Shown here: in pieces, positions 13,001 to 23,798 of the stretch
Position numbering within the stretch: position 1 is the stretch's first letter
Layout of the letters: every line of letters starts with the position of its first letter
Origin: Theobroma cacao
Lineage: Eukaryota; Streptophyta; Magnoliopsida; Malvales; Malvaceae
DNA length: 64,000 bases
Assembly: GCF_000208745.1 (NCBI RefSeq)
Contig: NC_030857.1
Span: 3,053,700-3,117,699 of the forward strand
Direction of reading: 5' to 3'
Position numbers and translations under genes: made by a program
Notes under the pieces: model-generated
Database searches by the model: none
Told to the model about the DNA's origin: nothing
The model's input: only the letters and a program-made list of their open reading frames with translations

Positions 13001-14573
13001 TTGTTTCTCTTTCTTCCTTGCATGCATCAAGAGGGATGCAGTAAAGATCTTAAGGACCTTGGTCCCCATAGGAGAACATAGTTGACTTACAAGATTAAAA
13101 GTTGGGTTTCCACTTAATGTGTAAGTAAATGCATTAAAATATTTGGAATCTTTCCATTTATCCAAAGTACAAATCATGTTATTATCAGTGTTCTTTATAT
13201 TCCATATTCTTTTTTATTATTCAAAATTTCAAACAATTAATCTTTTGAATTTCATGATTAAGAAATAGAAATTGTGTAACAAGTTGGGAATCGAAATTCC
13301 AATCATTTTGAAGGGGTTGGGGTTTTTTTTTAATTTTATTTTTCTTGGAATTAATGAGAAGAGATCATATATGTTCAAGTACTATGGCATATATTATACC
13401 TGCCATTAATTTAGATTCTCTAGTTAGCGTCAATTTACGTGAGCATAAATTCCGTCCAAAGGGGAGGAACAGGATAATAATCAGATGATGAATTTGAGGA
13501 TATTATGGGGAACTCAAACTTAAGCCAACCATTTTTTTTGTGGGGGGGGTGGTGGCCATTGATGGACCATGAGAAAATCTTGATGTGATCTTGTTTCTTT
13601 TGTTTTGTTTCATATCGTCAGGTGTTGAAGCAGAAGCAAGAGGATTGGCATGTTTGCATAATATCTTTGGGGGAGGGTTTGATTAGAATCAGCAGGCTAC
13701 ATTGGTTAAGAGATTTGGACACTGACTGCTAGGCTGCAGGGTCGGCAAATATGTTGAGACAACAAGATGAAGTGTCTATTCACAACATTGGAAAATCAAC
13801 CATTACCCCCCTCCCACCCTGGAATTCATGACTTTTCACCATCAATTTCCCTCAAGGGGACCTTCCAGCACCCTTCTTCATGTTAATATGAACACTAAAC
13901 AATGTTGAAAAACCCCAATTGGACCAAGATCTTGACAATACATTCCAAACAGGAATTTGGAAACATGAAGGGCTTGCTTTTCGAATGACATTTGTCCACA
14001 CATTTCTGAACGTTTCTTTAAGATTTTGATTCCAATAGGGCAGAAAAGAGCCTTCTCTTTATGGCCTGATATCCACTTAGCTACTAGGATTTTGGAGGAA
14101 ATGAGAGCAAAAAAGAAAAGAAAAGAAAAAGCATTTGCTTAAAGTCGTCCTTTTGGGAAATAGCCTTTTTAGCTGTGCTGGTAAAAGACGGGGTCTATGC
14201 TCCATGAGACAATTGCTGTCTTAAGCTCCAAAATTCAGTAAAGTTTCTGGAGAAAACTTCCTTCACTTGGTTATTATATTTAATTGTGTGGATGTCGTAA
14301 GTTGAAACTTGAAAGCGTAATCTCTTTCCTGCTAATAATTTAGTACCACAGTTGGTATTGCCCCAGCTAGCTCTTGATCAATTATTGGTCACTAAACCTG
14401 AAGTGGGGCTAGCTGGATGCACATCATTCAGGTTGGCTAGCAGGTGAAATTATCAGTTCATCACTGCAGAATTTTGGCTATTTCCGTAACTTCAGATTGG
14501 TCCTTTCCCTAAATTCCTTGTTGTACTGTGATTGGAAACTCCATGGAGATCGCCCAGAGCCGCCCCCCCCCCC

Positions 14574-14632
14574 TCCCTCTCTCTCTCTCTCTCTCTACTA
14601 CTATCGGNCTCTCGTCTCTCTCTCTCTCTCTA
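14574..14632. repeat. CT microsatellite interrupted by an unresolved base
   Basis: Two CT runs flank a short non-repeat core (ACTACTATCGG) and one N at 14608, just after an 11-base C run at 14563-14573. The N probably reflects reads or contigs that could not be resolved through the repeat. Confidence 0.85.
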
Positions 14633-15025
14633 AATTCCACTACTCTTTTTGCAATGATATAATGCTTGCAGTGGATGAAACCCTCAAGAACTGCTGATGA
14701 TATTTCTCGAGAATCTCCTACGATGTGAGCCTGATTGATTAATACCATCAGATATATCAATCATTCTTTTTGCGTCAACCCCCCCAAAAAAAGGTTGATA
14801 AGCAAACAATTTGGTTAAACTTAAGTTCTGGTTTTGATTGAATGCAGCACTGTTTGAAATATATCTATTCATAAAGTTTGTCTTAAAATAATTCATGCAC
14901 CCATGTGTTTCTCTCCCTGGTCTAACACGAAAAGCTTATACACTATATATTTTAGTGGAATCAGAAGCTGATCTAACTTTTAACAATGGTAGACTCCTTT
15001 CCATACCACTTCAACAGACAAGGCC

Positions 15026-15029
<4 letters not shown>

Positions 15030-15056
<27 letters not shown>
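15030..15056. repeat. GA microsatellite
   Basis: An uninterrupted AG dinucleotide run about 780 bases upstream of the GEM-like start codon. It may lie in that gene's promoter, but the sequence gives no evidence of function. Confidence 0.85.
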
Positions 15057-15836
15057 TCTTGATTATAACTGGCCGTGGTTAGACCAATCATAAACCCATT
15101 CAAAGTTGGTATCTAGTTGCCAGTTGGGCTTATCAATCTCACCAACTATTAGAAAAATGTTCAGACATTGGAGAGAATCTTCCACCGCTTGCAAATATTA
15201 TTATTCCTAAACGAGTAGAGACATGGGTGTCCATTTGAAGCTCCTTTTGGAGTTGATTAGGAAGGAACTCGACTCCTGTCTTGTTGTTGAGGATTATTTG
15301 TGGACGACCAAAACAAGAAAAGTTGGTATTTACTATAGCTCATTACATAGGCATTGCCGCTATCCCGGCATGAACATCTCATTAAATTATTTCATTCCTC
15401 AAGTACTTAATGTATATACTAATTACTTGATTATTTATTATATTATTATGTGAATCGATTACTCAGAATTATAGAATTATAGAATGTTAGAAGAATTATT
15501 GGGCCATACGTAAGATATGATTCAAACCCTGGTCTAATTAAGTGTTGGGCTCCTGCTTTGGGCCTAATACTAGAGGAGCAGTGGAAAATCCAGACCTAAT
15601 GACCATGTCGGTCAGGGCCGGATATCATTTTGTCGCGTGGCGAACTGCCAAGTGGTCGCTTCAAGTTCAAAGGTAAAAGACGTAAAAACGAAAACTAACG
15701 GCAACAATTCAAACCTCGCAAGGAATAAATTCTAGAAAATTCCTTCACGGTTTTGACTCATCCCGCAGAAGCTTTCCAACTCCAATTAAAAATTTCCATT
15801 TCTTCATCTCCTTTTGTCTGATCCTAACACTAAGAA

Positions 15837-17954
15837 ATGATGAGCCAGCCTTCGCCCGATCGTAACAAGGTCCCCGAAACCAAACAGTCAACAACATCCT
15901 CCGAGTCAAGCCAACCGGCAGCCCGCTCTTCTGATTACGCTCCGTACCCGAAACTCGACCCGAAGGACGTCACTCCTCCACCGGAGAGTTGGACCAACGT
16001 TTCCGTGGGTTCCCAATCGCAACCCAATCCAGGCCCAGCTCCGATCTCTAGCAGCGCTGCCACCAGCATGCCGGCCGAGTCGAATCCTTACGTTTCTCCC
16101 GCTCCGGTTCAATCATCATCCGTCAAGAGTAAGTCACTTCCAACGATTCCAGTTGCTTCAATTCATAGTAAATTGTTATTTTGAAGTTATCGAATTATGT
16201 ATTTAAATTGAAGCCCCCCCTTTTTTCTGAGCAGATAAGATGGATTCAGTGAAAGATGTGTTAGGGAAATGGGGAAAGAAGGCAGCGGAGGATACTAAGA
16301 AGGCGAAAGAGATAGCTGGGAACATGTGGCAACACTGTAATTATTTCTCTCTTTCAATTTTGCTTATTTTATTTCTCTGTATTGCCTATGACTGATTTTG
16401 ACTTTTAATTGACATATCGTTTTCTAAGGGTATTTTGAATACATAGTGTCCATTTGATGGAAAAGTATGAAGTATTATAAGTAACTTTGTTGTTGTTTTT
16501 TCTTTTGGAACAGTGAAAACGGGGCCGAGTTTTGCTGATGCTGCAGTAGGAAGAATTGCACAGAGTACTAAAGTTCTTGCAGAAGGTGGTTATGAGAAGA
16601 TCTTTCAACAAACGTTTGAGAATGTTCCTGAGGAGCAGCTTCTGAAGACGTATGCGTGCTACCTGTCCACTTCAGCTGGTCCTGTCATGGGAGTTCTATA
16701 TCTGTCAACCGCAAAGCTTGCTTTTTGTAGTGACAATCCTCTGTCTTACCAAGTTGGTGATCAGACTCAATGGAGCTATTATAAGGTATATTGGCTTATG
16801 TTGTGTCTCGCTATGTTTCAAGTTGTTGGTCAAGTTTAGCACAGACTGATGAGTGACGATTTACAATGAACTTAATACTGTTTTTTTATGCTGTAATGGA
16901 TTTTTTGTTAGATTTTCCATTCTTTGGCAGTTCCTTATATTGTTGCAAGATATGAATTATGAATGTTCTGTCCCTTTCTTGATTTACTTGTTTTAAAGAA
17001 TGTTGAAGGCTCAATAGTTGATGGTTCTATGTGGATTAGTGGAGCACTTAAAGTTGACAAACATAAAAGCTGTACTTTAAATAACATAGATCCTTATTGC
17101 AACCGCGGTTGACTTACTTGTCCCAGTTATTTGCTGAAATTCTGTGGTCCCTTGTTTAACGTCTTCATCACCTTGTTAGACTTATTCTATTGGCATTCTT
17201 TGGTACCTGTAGTGCTAGTTTTTGGTTTATAATTTTGTAGTGGATGCTATGTTTAATTGAACTTATTTAAAAGGAGTTGGTAATGAAAATTGTTGGTGGT
17301 AAGGACCTTAATGCGTTGTAAAGGTAGAATATTTTTTATGAGATTGATCTGGATATCTGTACATAGATCATGACATCCTCAACTTTGCTAAATTTAATGG
17401 CTCATATGATTCTGAAGAACCCAGTCAAAAGCCATCCTGTAATAGTTGTCCTGAGGCAATTCAAATGAGATCTAAAAATTCAAGTGATTTTGCCATATGT
17501 GTTCATGAGCCACATGTTCGTAGGATAATTGTTTTACTTGATTGCGTCCTTGTCAAATGCTCTAGAAAGTTACCAATTAAAATCTAGGATATATTGATTT
17601 TCCTTTGTTGGATTTATCGGGATTTGTCAAAGTCTGCTGGCTCTGTTCTTATTACACAGACCTGTGCTTTTTTGTATAAGTATACTTGTCTATCATCAAT
17701 CATTTATCTTTACTTAAACCTGTTCTAATGGTTATTAATGTGATTTTTATGTCCTCTCGCCACTCTACTTGTAGGTGGTGCTTCCATTACATCAGCTCAG
17801 TGCAGTGAATCCATCAGTTAGCAAAGCCAACACAGCTGAGAAATACATCCAAATTATATCAGTTGACAACCATGAGTTCTGGTTCATGGGCTTTGTACAC
17901 TATGACAGTGCTGTTAAAAATCTTCAAGGAGCATTGCAGCCCCGTTGCTCATGA
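15837..17954 (+). CDS. GEM-like GRAM-domain protein
   Basis: This belongs to the GLABRA2-expression-modulator family of small plant proteins with a phosphoinositide/lipid-binding GRAM domain. Arabidopsis members act in epidermal cell fate, reproductive development and ABA responses. Exons are 15837-16128, 16235-16336, 16514-16785 and 17775-17954, with GT-AG junctions and matching phases, giving 281 residues. The first ~97 residues are Ser/Pro-rich and contain the family signature [10 protein letters not shown] followed by VTPPPESW. A basic segment ([18 protein letters not shown]) precedes the GRAM domain at about residues 162-240, with [20 protein letters not shown] as its core. The C-terminal part reads [16 protein letters not shown] and the protein ends ALQPRCS. 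Two ATGs are adjacent at the start (15837 and 15840), and the first is used. Which of the several Arabidopsis GEM-like genes is the orthologue cannot be settled by eye. Confidence 0.95.
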
Positions 17955-18570
17955 TGTGATCCAGTCAAACTCTACACAATGACCCAAAACGTGCTTTTCA
18001 TCACGAAATTGATGTAGATAAAATATTTTGAGCCAGATTTGTGGTAGTTGAGATAGCATATATTGCATTTGTTTGAAGTCACTGTAATATTCCTTTGTTT
18101 CTTAAATTCATCAATTCTTGGTGGTATTTGTGAGTTGTCAGTAAGGTATCAGCTTGTTAAATGGTTTTACCTTATTCATGTGATCGTTTACACTAGTACT
18201 TTTTCAAGTGGAAAGTATTGATACTAGCAAAGGTTATTGTGAGATAATGGAACTATTTCTTTTCTAAGTATCTTCTGCAACTTCCCTTCTTTCCCTCCGT
18301 CTTTATTCAAATTGTGTGTAATGAGATATATATTCACACTTAAAAGATGCCTCTAGTCTCTTGGTCAGTTGGTCTGGCTAGTTTCTGGCAAGTTTGTTGG
18401 ATGTGCTTATTATTTATGTGGTATGGGGGACTGGAGTAGAGTTTTGGGTTTCTACGTTCTTTCTCTTCTGGGAGGGTTTCGTTCCATTACCCAAATCCTT
18501 TATCCGGGCCCTCTCGTTTTGCTTCTGTCCTAGCAACCGTCGAAAGCAACAAAACTGGAACGTTGGGCAT

Positions 18571-19085
18571 CTATACAACTTGCAAGACAAATGCACCAAT
18601 GAAACAGCCATCAGATTTGGATCTGGGTGGCAAGGATCTTCCACGTTGATCTGAAAGCAATTCCTCAATCCTGCTATGATCACGTAACATTTGCAGGACA
18701 AGGAAGCCCCCATTGCCAGAGCTACTAGTTAGTAGTGGAGGAACTAGGCACGATGGAGCCCTGCAAGGTGTAAAATATCAATTAAACAGAATCTAAACTG
18801 CAGAAAGTAAATAGGAAAAAGGTGTGACATAGTAATGTACCCTGCAAGCAACGGGAAGTAAAAAAGCTTTATAATCATAAACTTTAGATTATTATGATCA
18901 TTATTTAGGCAACAGTGCATTATCAGCAAGGCCCCAGTTTGTTGATAAGCTCGATGTTGGTGGTTTATTTGGCCCAAATATGTTGGAACCGACAGATCCA
19001 CTAGTAGGTCCAAACCCCTGGCCGAAGGAAGGACTAGATGTTGTGGCCTGGCCAGCTTCGTCTGTCTTTATCTTAACTGGCAAAC
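18571..19085 (-). pseudogene. Two exon-like pieces of an unrecognised gene
   Basis: Piece 1 (19085-18901) follows a TTTCAG acceptor and encodes LPVKIKTDEAGQA, then a Gly/Ser/Phe-rich stretch with FGQGFGP, ending NALLPK-stop. Piece 2 (18760-18571) follows a TTGCAG acceptor and encodes about 62 residues containing MLRDHSRIEELLSDQRGRS, ending FVLQVV-stop. Both have protein-like composition unlike the nearby spacer, and each ends in its own stop, so they could be alternative last exons or the remnant of a truncated gene. I found no upstream exon between 19100 and 23000. The family is not recognised. The FG-containing text is only loosely reminiscent of nucleoporin or epsin tails, which is no basis for a name. 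Confidence 0.35.
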
Positions 19086-20067
19086 CTGAAATAGGGAACA
19101 TACACCAATTTTATGGCAGATGACACTCAATTTACATTCATATCATAGGCCACCCTGCCATCGCCGGGGGACCATAGTTTATCACTTTGAGCTACTCTAT
19201 CCTAGGGAACGTGTGCAAATTTTTAAGCTTCAGTTTGCCGTTTTTTTCTTATATGCAAAAAAAAAAAAATGAAAGGAAATCCTGGTCAGAGTATTGTGAG
19301 GCTGGTATGGGTAGAAGCAGGAAGCTCCATTTAAGAAAATGGTGAAGTAATTCTTTACTGCTATTCTTATATTCTTCAAACTTTAAATCCCGAGTAATGG
19401 TCGTGGCTCGTAATTGTGCATGTGTTCATTATCACCATGTACCATGATCCTGAATCAGCAGACATAGGTTATGGAAGAAGCACTGGAAACCTTAAGAAAT
19501 ACACAAGGAGCTAATAGTTAGAAGGCAGTAAGATGAAATTTTAGGGTTCAGAAAACGTACAACACTGTAAACATGTCGTCTCAATCAATAAACAGATTTA
19601 CCCAGTTTTATATACTCCAATATCATTTTACTTTTTATTATTCCTTCATAAAATGTAAAAAAAAAATGGTAGTAGTAGTAATTAATTAACAACAAATTAA
19701 GAGATGAATGGAGATTAAGAGAATCCATGAAGCAATAATTATTCTTTCTTAATTTGTAATGACCTACCTGCTAGGGTTTTTTCTATTTTTGTGTTAACTC
19801 TTAATATATAATTGAATTGCTAATTGACAAAACAGAAGGGGATGAAGGGAGGCAATGTTAGCAAATGAGCCCTAAAGAAGAAGGATGAGATTGCGATATT
19901 TCTATGGTCCTAACCCTTCCCCCAAAAATAGTCATTTTTTTCCTTTGTAAAGATAAGCATTTACTTTCTCCAACCACTAGCCTCTCCCCCTTCTAAGTCT
20001 CTTCCTTTGGGTTTTTTTTTTTTTTTGCTTCTGCCACATCCCCCCCCCCCATAAAATGATTGCTTTC

Positions 20068-20106
20068 TTGAACCAAAAAAAAAAAANTTGAACCAAAAAA
20101 AAAAAA
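20068..20106. repeat. Short direct repeat around an N
   Basis: The motif TTGAACC plus an A run occurs twice, 20 bases apart, with a single N at 20087 between the copies. This is what an unresolved overlap at a homopolymer leaves in an assembly, so the duplication may not be real. Confidence 0.7.
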
Positions 20107-21905
20107 AGAAAAGAAATAAAATCAAAATCCACAAAAGAGAAGAAAATGAAGGACCCTTTCTCTCTCTCAATCATCCCTTTCATATCTATCATTGCTTCTT
20201 TCTTTCTTTCTTTTCTTTTTTTTTTCTTTTCTGCATGTAATTTGTTACTTACTACACCCCCTGAGATTGAAACTTAAGTATTTTCTTCATTTCATATTGA
20301 ATGTTTTATCATATTTTAATGTATTAATTACTTGTTAATTATGGTACAAACCATAATAAATACTGTTAATCATCTTAGGTACATATGAAAACTGTTAGGT
20401 ACATATCAATACTGTTAGACACATGATTGTATATTTGGGTCATGGGTACATACAATAGTAACATGATATGAGTTTAGGTATGAAGAAATTTATACAGAAC
20501 TAAAATTAAATATACTTTAATAAATGAAGAAATCTGTTACATAATTTCAATCTTTATTTGTTCTTAATTACTATGCTCAGCTAAAATTCATTTTTTATTC
20601 ATATTCTATTTTAATATTTTTCTTAAACACCTTATAAATCTTTTTCTCGTAAGTCATAAATAAGTTAAAAACAATAAGATATTCTCTTTTCGTAGGCAGT
20701 GTGTTAATAATATACGTATTATTTCTTTTCAGATGAACAGAAAAATTAAATGACTAAGTTATGTGCTAATCTGTGCGAGAGCATTCTTTTTCTTTAACTT
20801 GTGTTTCAGAACTTAAACATGGGATGATATATAATGTTAAACGACTGCTTACTGTTAATTAGGGTTTCAGGCTATGATCAAATTAATAGGAAAAAGTCAT
20901 TAAAAAAACAAAAGAATTTAGCGATTTCAAGGTTTTGGGTCAAATTTGTGTAACAAAATGAAGTCAAAGAAAGTAGCCTGAATTGAGTTCCCTCCTTCAG
21001 CCATAGTGTTGAAAACCCCTGGCTGGCACACAAAATTTCTCAAACTCCCGCCCCAATGAAAAGAAGCAGTGCTCAGAAAACAAAAGCTGCTGCATAACTT
21101 GGTCCTTTGCTTTGAAATCGAAACAGTTAAGATTATTCAGAAAAAGAAAGAGCAGGCTGGTAGTAAGTATATTAGATGAAAGAAACGAAAAACTGATCAC
21201 AGAAAGCACAGTGGGAATATCTATTTGAACAATAGTTAGTGGTGGAAGTGAAGTGAAGTTGAAGAACACAAGACACATTAGGTGAGAAGCTAAGTCCGAG
21301 ACTGAGACAAACAACAGCATAGCTGTAATGTCAGTGCAATTAATATTGTTCCCGTTTCCCTTTGTTAGGAGAGAGAGCCCACATGTTCCTTAACAGGGAC
21401 AACCCAAAAGCAGCAAAAACTTGAGACCCAAGCTCATTGAAACTCTTATTTCCGACAGCTTCAACTCTCCACTATGCTATCTGCTCTTTACCTGACTTTC
21501 CCCAACATCAAACATGTTGAGTTTCTTCCCCACATATTCTCCTTTCTTTTTCTCCTACATATCTCTCAGACTCTTTCTATATCTTTGCTACCCTCTCAAC
21601 TACTGCTACTGCCAATTTGAAGGCCCCAGCTTTTATTTAGTTTTACGTTGTAACATATAACATTAATTGTTGTTATTATGGGATTAATATTTAATTAGCG
21701 AAATTAACTGTATGGCGGGGAATTTTATATTAAAAGGTGTTTTAACGTCCCATCCACGGGCCTTGGTCAGAAGGAAGTCTGAATTACGTCTGCAACACTG
21801 CAATAAAACTGGCAAACACTGTGCTTCACTGCCATGTTAATAACCACTCCAAACTTTATTTTGTTCTCTGTTCCTCTTCGAAATTTGTTTTCTTATTTTT
21901 TTCAG

Positions 21906-21951
21906 CACCAGAAAAGCTTCATCAAAGAAACGAGGTGAAGTCATGGAGAAG
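21906..21951 (+). other. Isolated exon-like segment with consensus splice sites
   Basis: A long T-rich tract ending in TTTTTTTCAG precedes 46 bases ending GAGAAG, followed by the strong donor GTGAGT. One frame has an ATG near the 3' end (MEK). No neighbouring exon or long open frame was found, so this could be an untranslated or non-coding RNA exon, or chance. Confidence 0.25.
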
Positions 21952-23024
21952 GTGAGTCCCCAAGTTAACAAAGAAAAGGAAAAAAAAAGAGAAATAAACT
22001 AAAAACCAAGAAAAGATAAAGAGAAAAAGGGTGTGCAACACAAAGGCTGTATATAATCAAGCTTGATGAGTGCGCACTAAAGACAGAGAACGATGAGAAC
22101 GACAAAAAAGGAGAGATTATTAGTTAATGGAAAGATGAGAAATTAATCTGGTGGGAAAAATTAAGATAAAAGAAAATCGAAAATTCCCCTTTGTAAAGCG
22201 CATTTGGCAACTTCTTTTCACGGTGATTTTGAGACATGTTCAGCTAGTAGGAAGTGTCTAGAAGTGCAAAATGTGGGTTGAAGGACATTAATGCGAGAGA
22301 GAGAGTAAAGCATACTAAAAGCTTAAGCGGTCAAGACGAAGAGAAAAAAAGGAGAAGGTGACAGGTGTAAACAGAAACAGAAAATATTGCAGCTTTGCAT
22401 GCCAAACACGTTTTATCCGAATTGGAATTACTCTCAATCCTTGATGATGAATGATGATGATCATGATCACATGATGCTAACTTACAAAACCTTAATTAGT
22501 TCATCAGCTTTTTTTTTCTTCCTCGATCTCCTCGCAACAGTTGAGCAAATTCAATGTTAGCAGCAGGCAGAAGCTATAATTCCAAACTGGGAGTGCAGTT
22601 TTGATGACAGAGAATATAAAATTGCAAACATGTAGTAAGCAGATGGAAAGATGGGATTATACTAAGCACTGAAGATGAGATTTCTAAGGTACTTGACAAC
22701 TCTTGAAATCAAAAGAACTACAGTTAGAAGATGCTTGGTTTGAGCAATGGCCCATTAATTAGCAACAATGTACTGATCAGAAACTGGAGGTCATCATCAT
22801 CATCCTACGCTGAACACTGATAATAATAACAGAAACTAGATAAAAATCAAAATCAGATTGGAAAAAAGAAAAGAAAAAAGAAAGAAACGGTGAGAACCCT
22901 AGTTCAATCCTACTAAATTCACATCGCGATTCTCCTCATTCCCATTATCACATGCTTCTGTGATGTTTTTCTTCTTCTTCCCAAGTAACAATGGTGAAGC
23001 TCTTTTCTCATTTTTGTTGAAAAA

Positions 23025-23798
23025 TTAGGGTTTCTTACCAAGAGTGTGCTTGTTGTTGTGCATCCAGACCTTAAGCACATGCCTTTTCACACCAGTTTCT
23101 TCACAAAATTGCTCCACAGCAGCCTCATCATGCTTCTGAATCCTCCACCCGAGCCTTTCAGCGAACTCCAGCATCTTTTCTTTCTGTTCGGAAGTAAATT
23201 TTGTTCTGAACCTCTTCTTCAATCCACCACTGCCTCCACCTCCACCTCCACCTCCACCGCCACTGCTACTAGGATTCGAAACATCTTCATCCTCTCTGCT
23301 GTAACCACCAGCAATACCGCCCCCACCACCCCCTGACGCTGCTGGCAAGGCCAAAGGCCTGTGCTGTGGAGGTGGCGTTAGGTGAAGATACCCCGCTGGT
23401 GGTGGCGCCCTATAGTAGGCCGAGAATTGGGGGTGGTGCTGGTGGTGGTGAGGGTTATAAGTATTACCTTCACCGTCACCTTCTCTACGGTGAAAGTTCC
23501 TGTGGCAGTTACACGCGGCACATTTCAAGGCGTCAAGGGTCCCTTCCTCACCAGCCGCCATAAACTCGCCGCATCCATCCACAGCGTGGCCCCCAATACT
23601 CACGGCATGGTTCTTGAGACACTCACGGTACCTTATAGTGGATCCCACTTTTCTTGGTGTTGCTGACGCCGGACCTTCACCGCCGCTGGCGGGTCCCATT
23701 CTTGACAGAGCTGCTTGTGAGTTGCCAAGTGAGTCGTAGCCCGGTGGAACAGCCATCCCCATTTCTTCGTCTTGGTCTTCGTGTTCGTCAAAATCCAT
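23025..23798 (-). CDS. Zinc-finger homeodomain transcription factor (ZHD, ZHD2/AtHB22-like)
   Basis: This is a plant-specific nuclear transcription factor that dimerises through an N-terminal zinc finger and binds ATTA-type sites through a C-terminal homeodomain. The single exon encodes 257 residues; lack of introns is normal for the family. The acidic start ([13 protein letters not shown]) is followed by the ZF-HD dimerisation domain at about residues 55-105, with [20 protein letters not shown] and the Cys/His cluster [12 protein letters not shown] His/Pro-rich linker and two glycine runs follow, then the homeodomain at about 194-252, with the recognition-helix text [11 protein letters not shown]. 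The terminus LGKKP and the PPGYDSL motif near the start resemble Arabidopsis ZHD2 (AtHB22) as I recall it, so I place it near that member without fixing the orthologue. The glycine runs are encoded by near-repeats of GGN codons and are likely to vary in length between alleles. Confidence 0.95.
   Translation of the reverse strand: MDFDEHEDQDEEMGMAVPPGYDSLGNSQAALSRMGPASGGEGPASATPRKVGSTIRYRECLKNHAVSIGGHAVDGCGEFMAAGEEGTLDALKCAACNCHRNFHRREGDGEGNTYNPHHHQHHPQFSAYYRAPPPAGYLHLTPPPQHRPLALPAASGGGGGGIAGGYSREDEDVSNPSSSGGGGGGGGGGSGGLKKRFRTKFTSEQKEKMLEFAERLGWRIQKHDEAAVEQFCEETGVKRHVLKVWMHNNKHTLGKKP

Larger units (their letters stand above)
10019..15836. other. AT-rich spacer upstream of two divergent genes
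   Basis: This spacer separates the AFB5-type gene (minus) from the GEM-like gene (plus), so it should hold both promoters. I see no coding exons. It contains T/A homopolymers, a short AT microsatellite near 11842-11855, CT runs at 14574-14632, a GA run at 15030-15056 and a C run at 14563-14573. The last 200 bases before 15837 give no clear TATA box. Confidence 0.6.
19086..23024. other. AT-rich spacer with an isolated exon-like signal
   Basis: No gene is supported here. The stretch holds homopolymers (C at 20040-20050, A runs at 20075-20106), a 20-base duplication around an N at 20087, CTTT runs near 20190-20230, and one 46-base segment (21906-21951) with very good splice signals on the plus strand. 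The 3' untranslated region of the ZHD gene should occupy part of the last few hundred bases. Confidence 0.55.

Noticed and set aside
13574..13595. miR172-like string AATCTTGATGTGATC
   Set aside because: Matches only part of miR172 and no star-strand partner is nearby.
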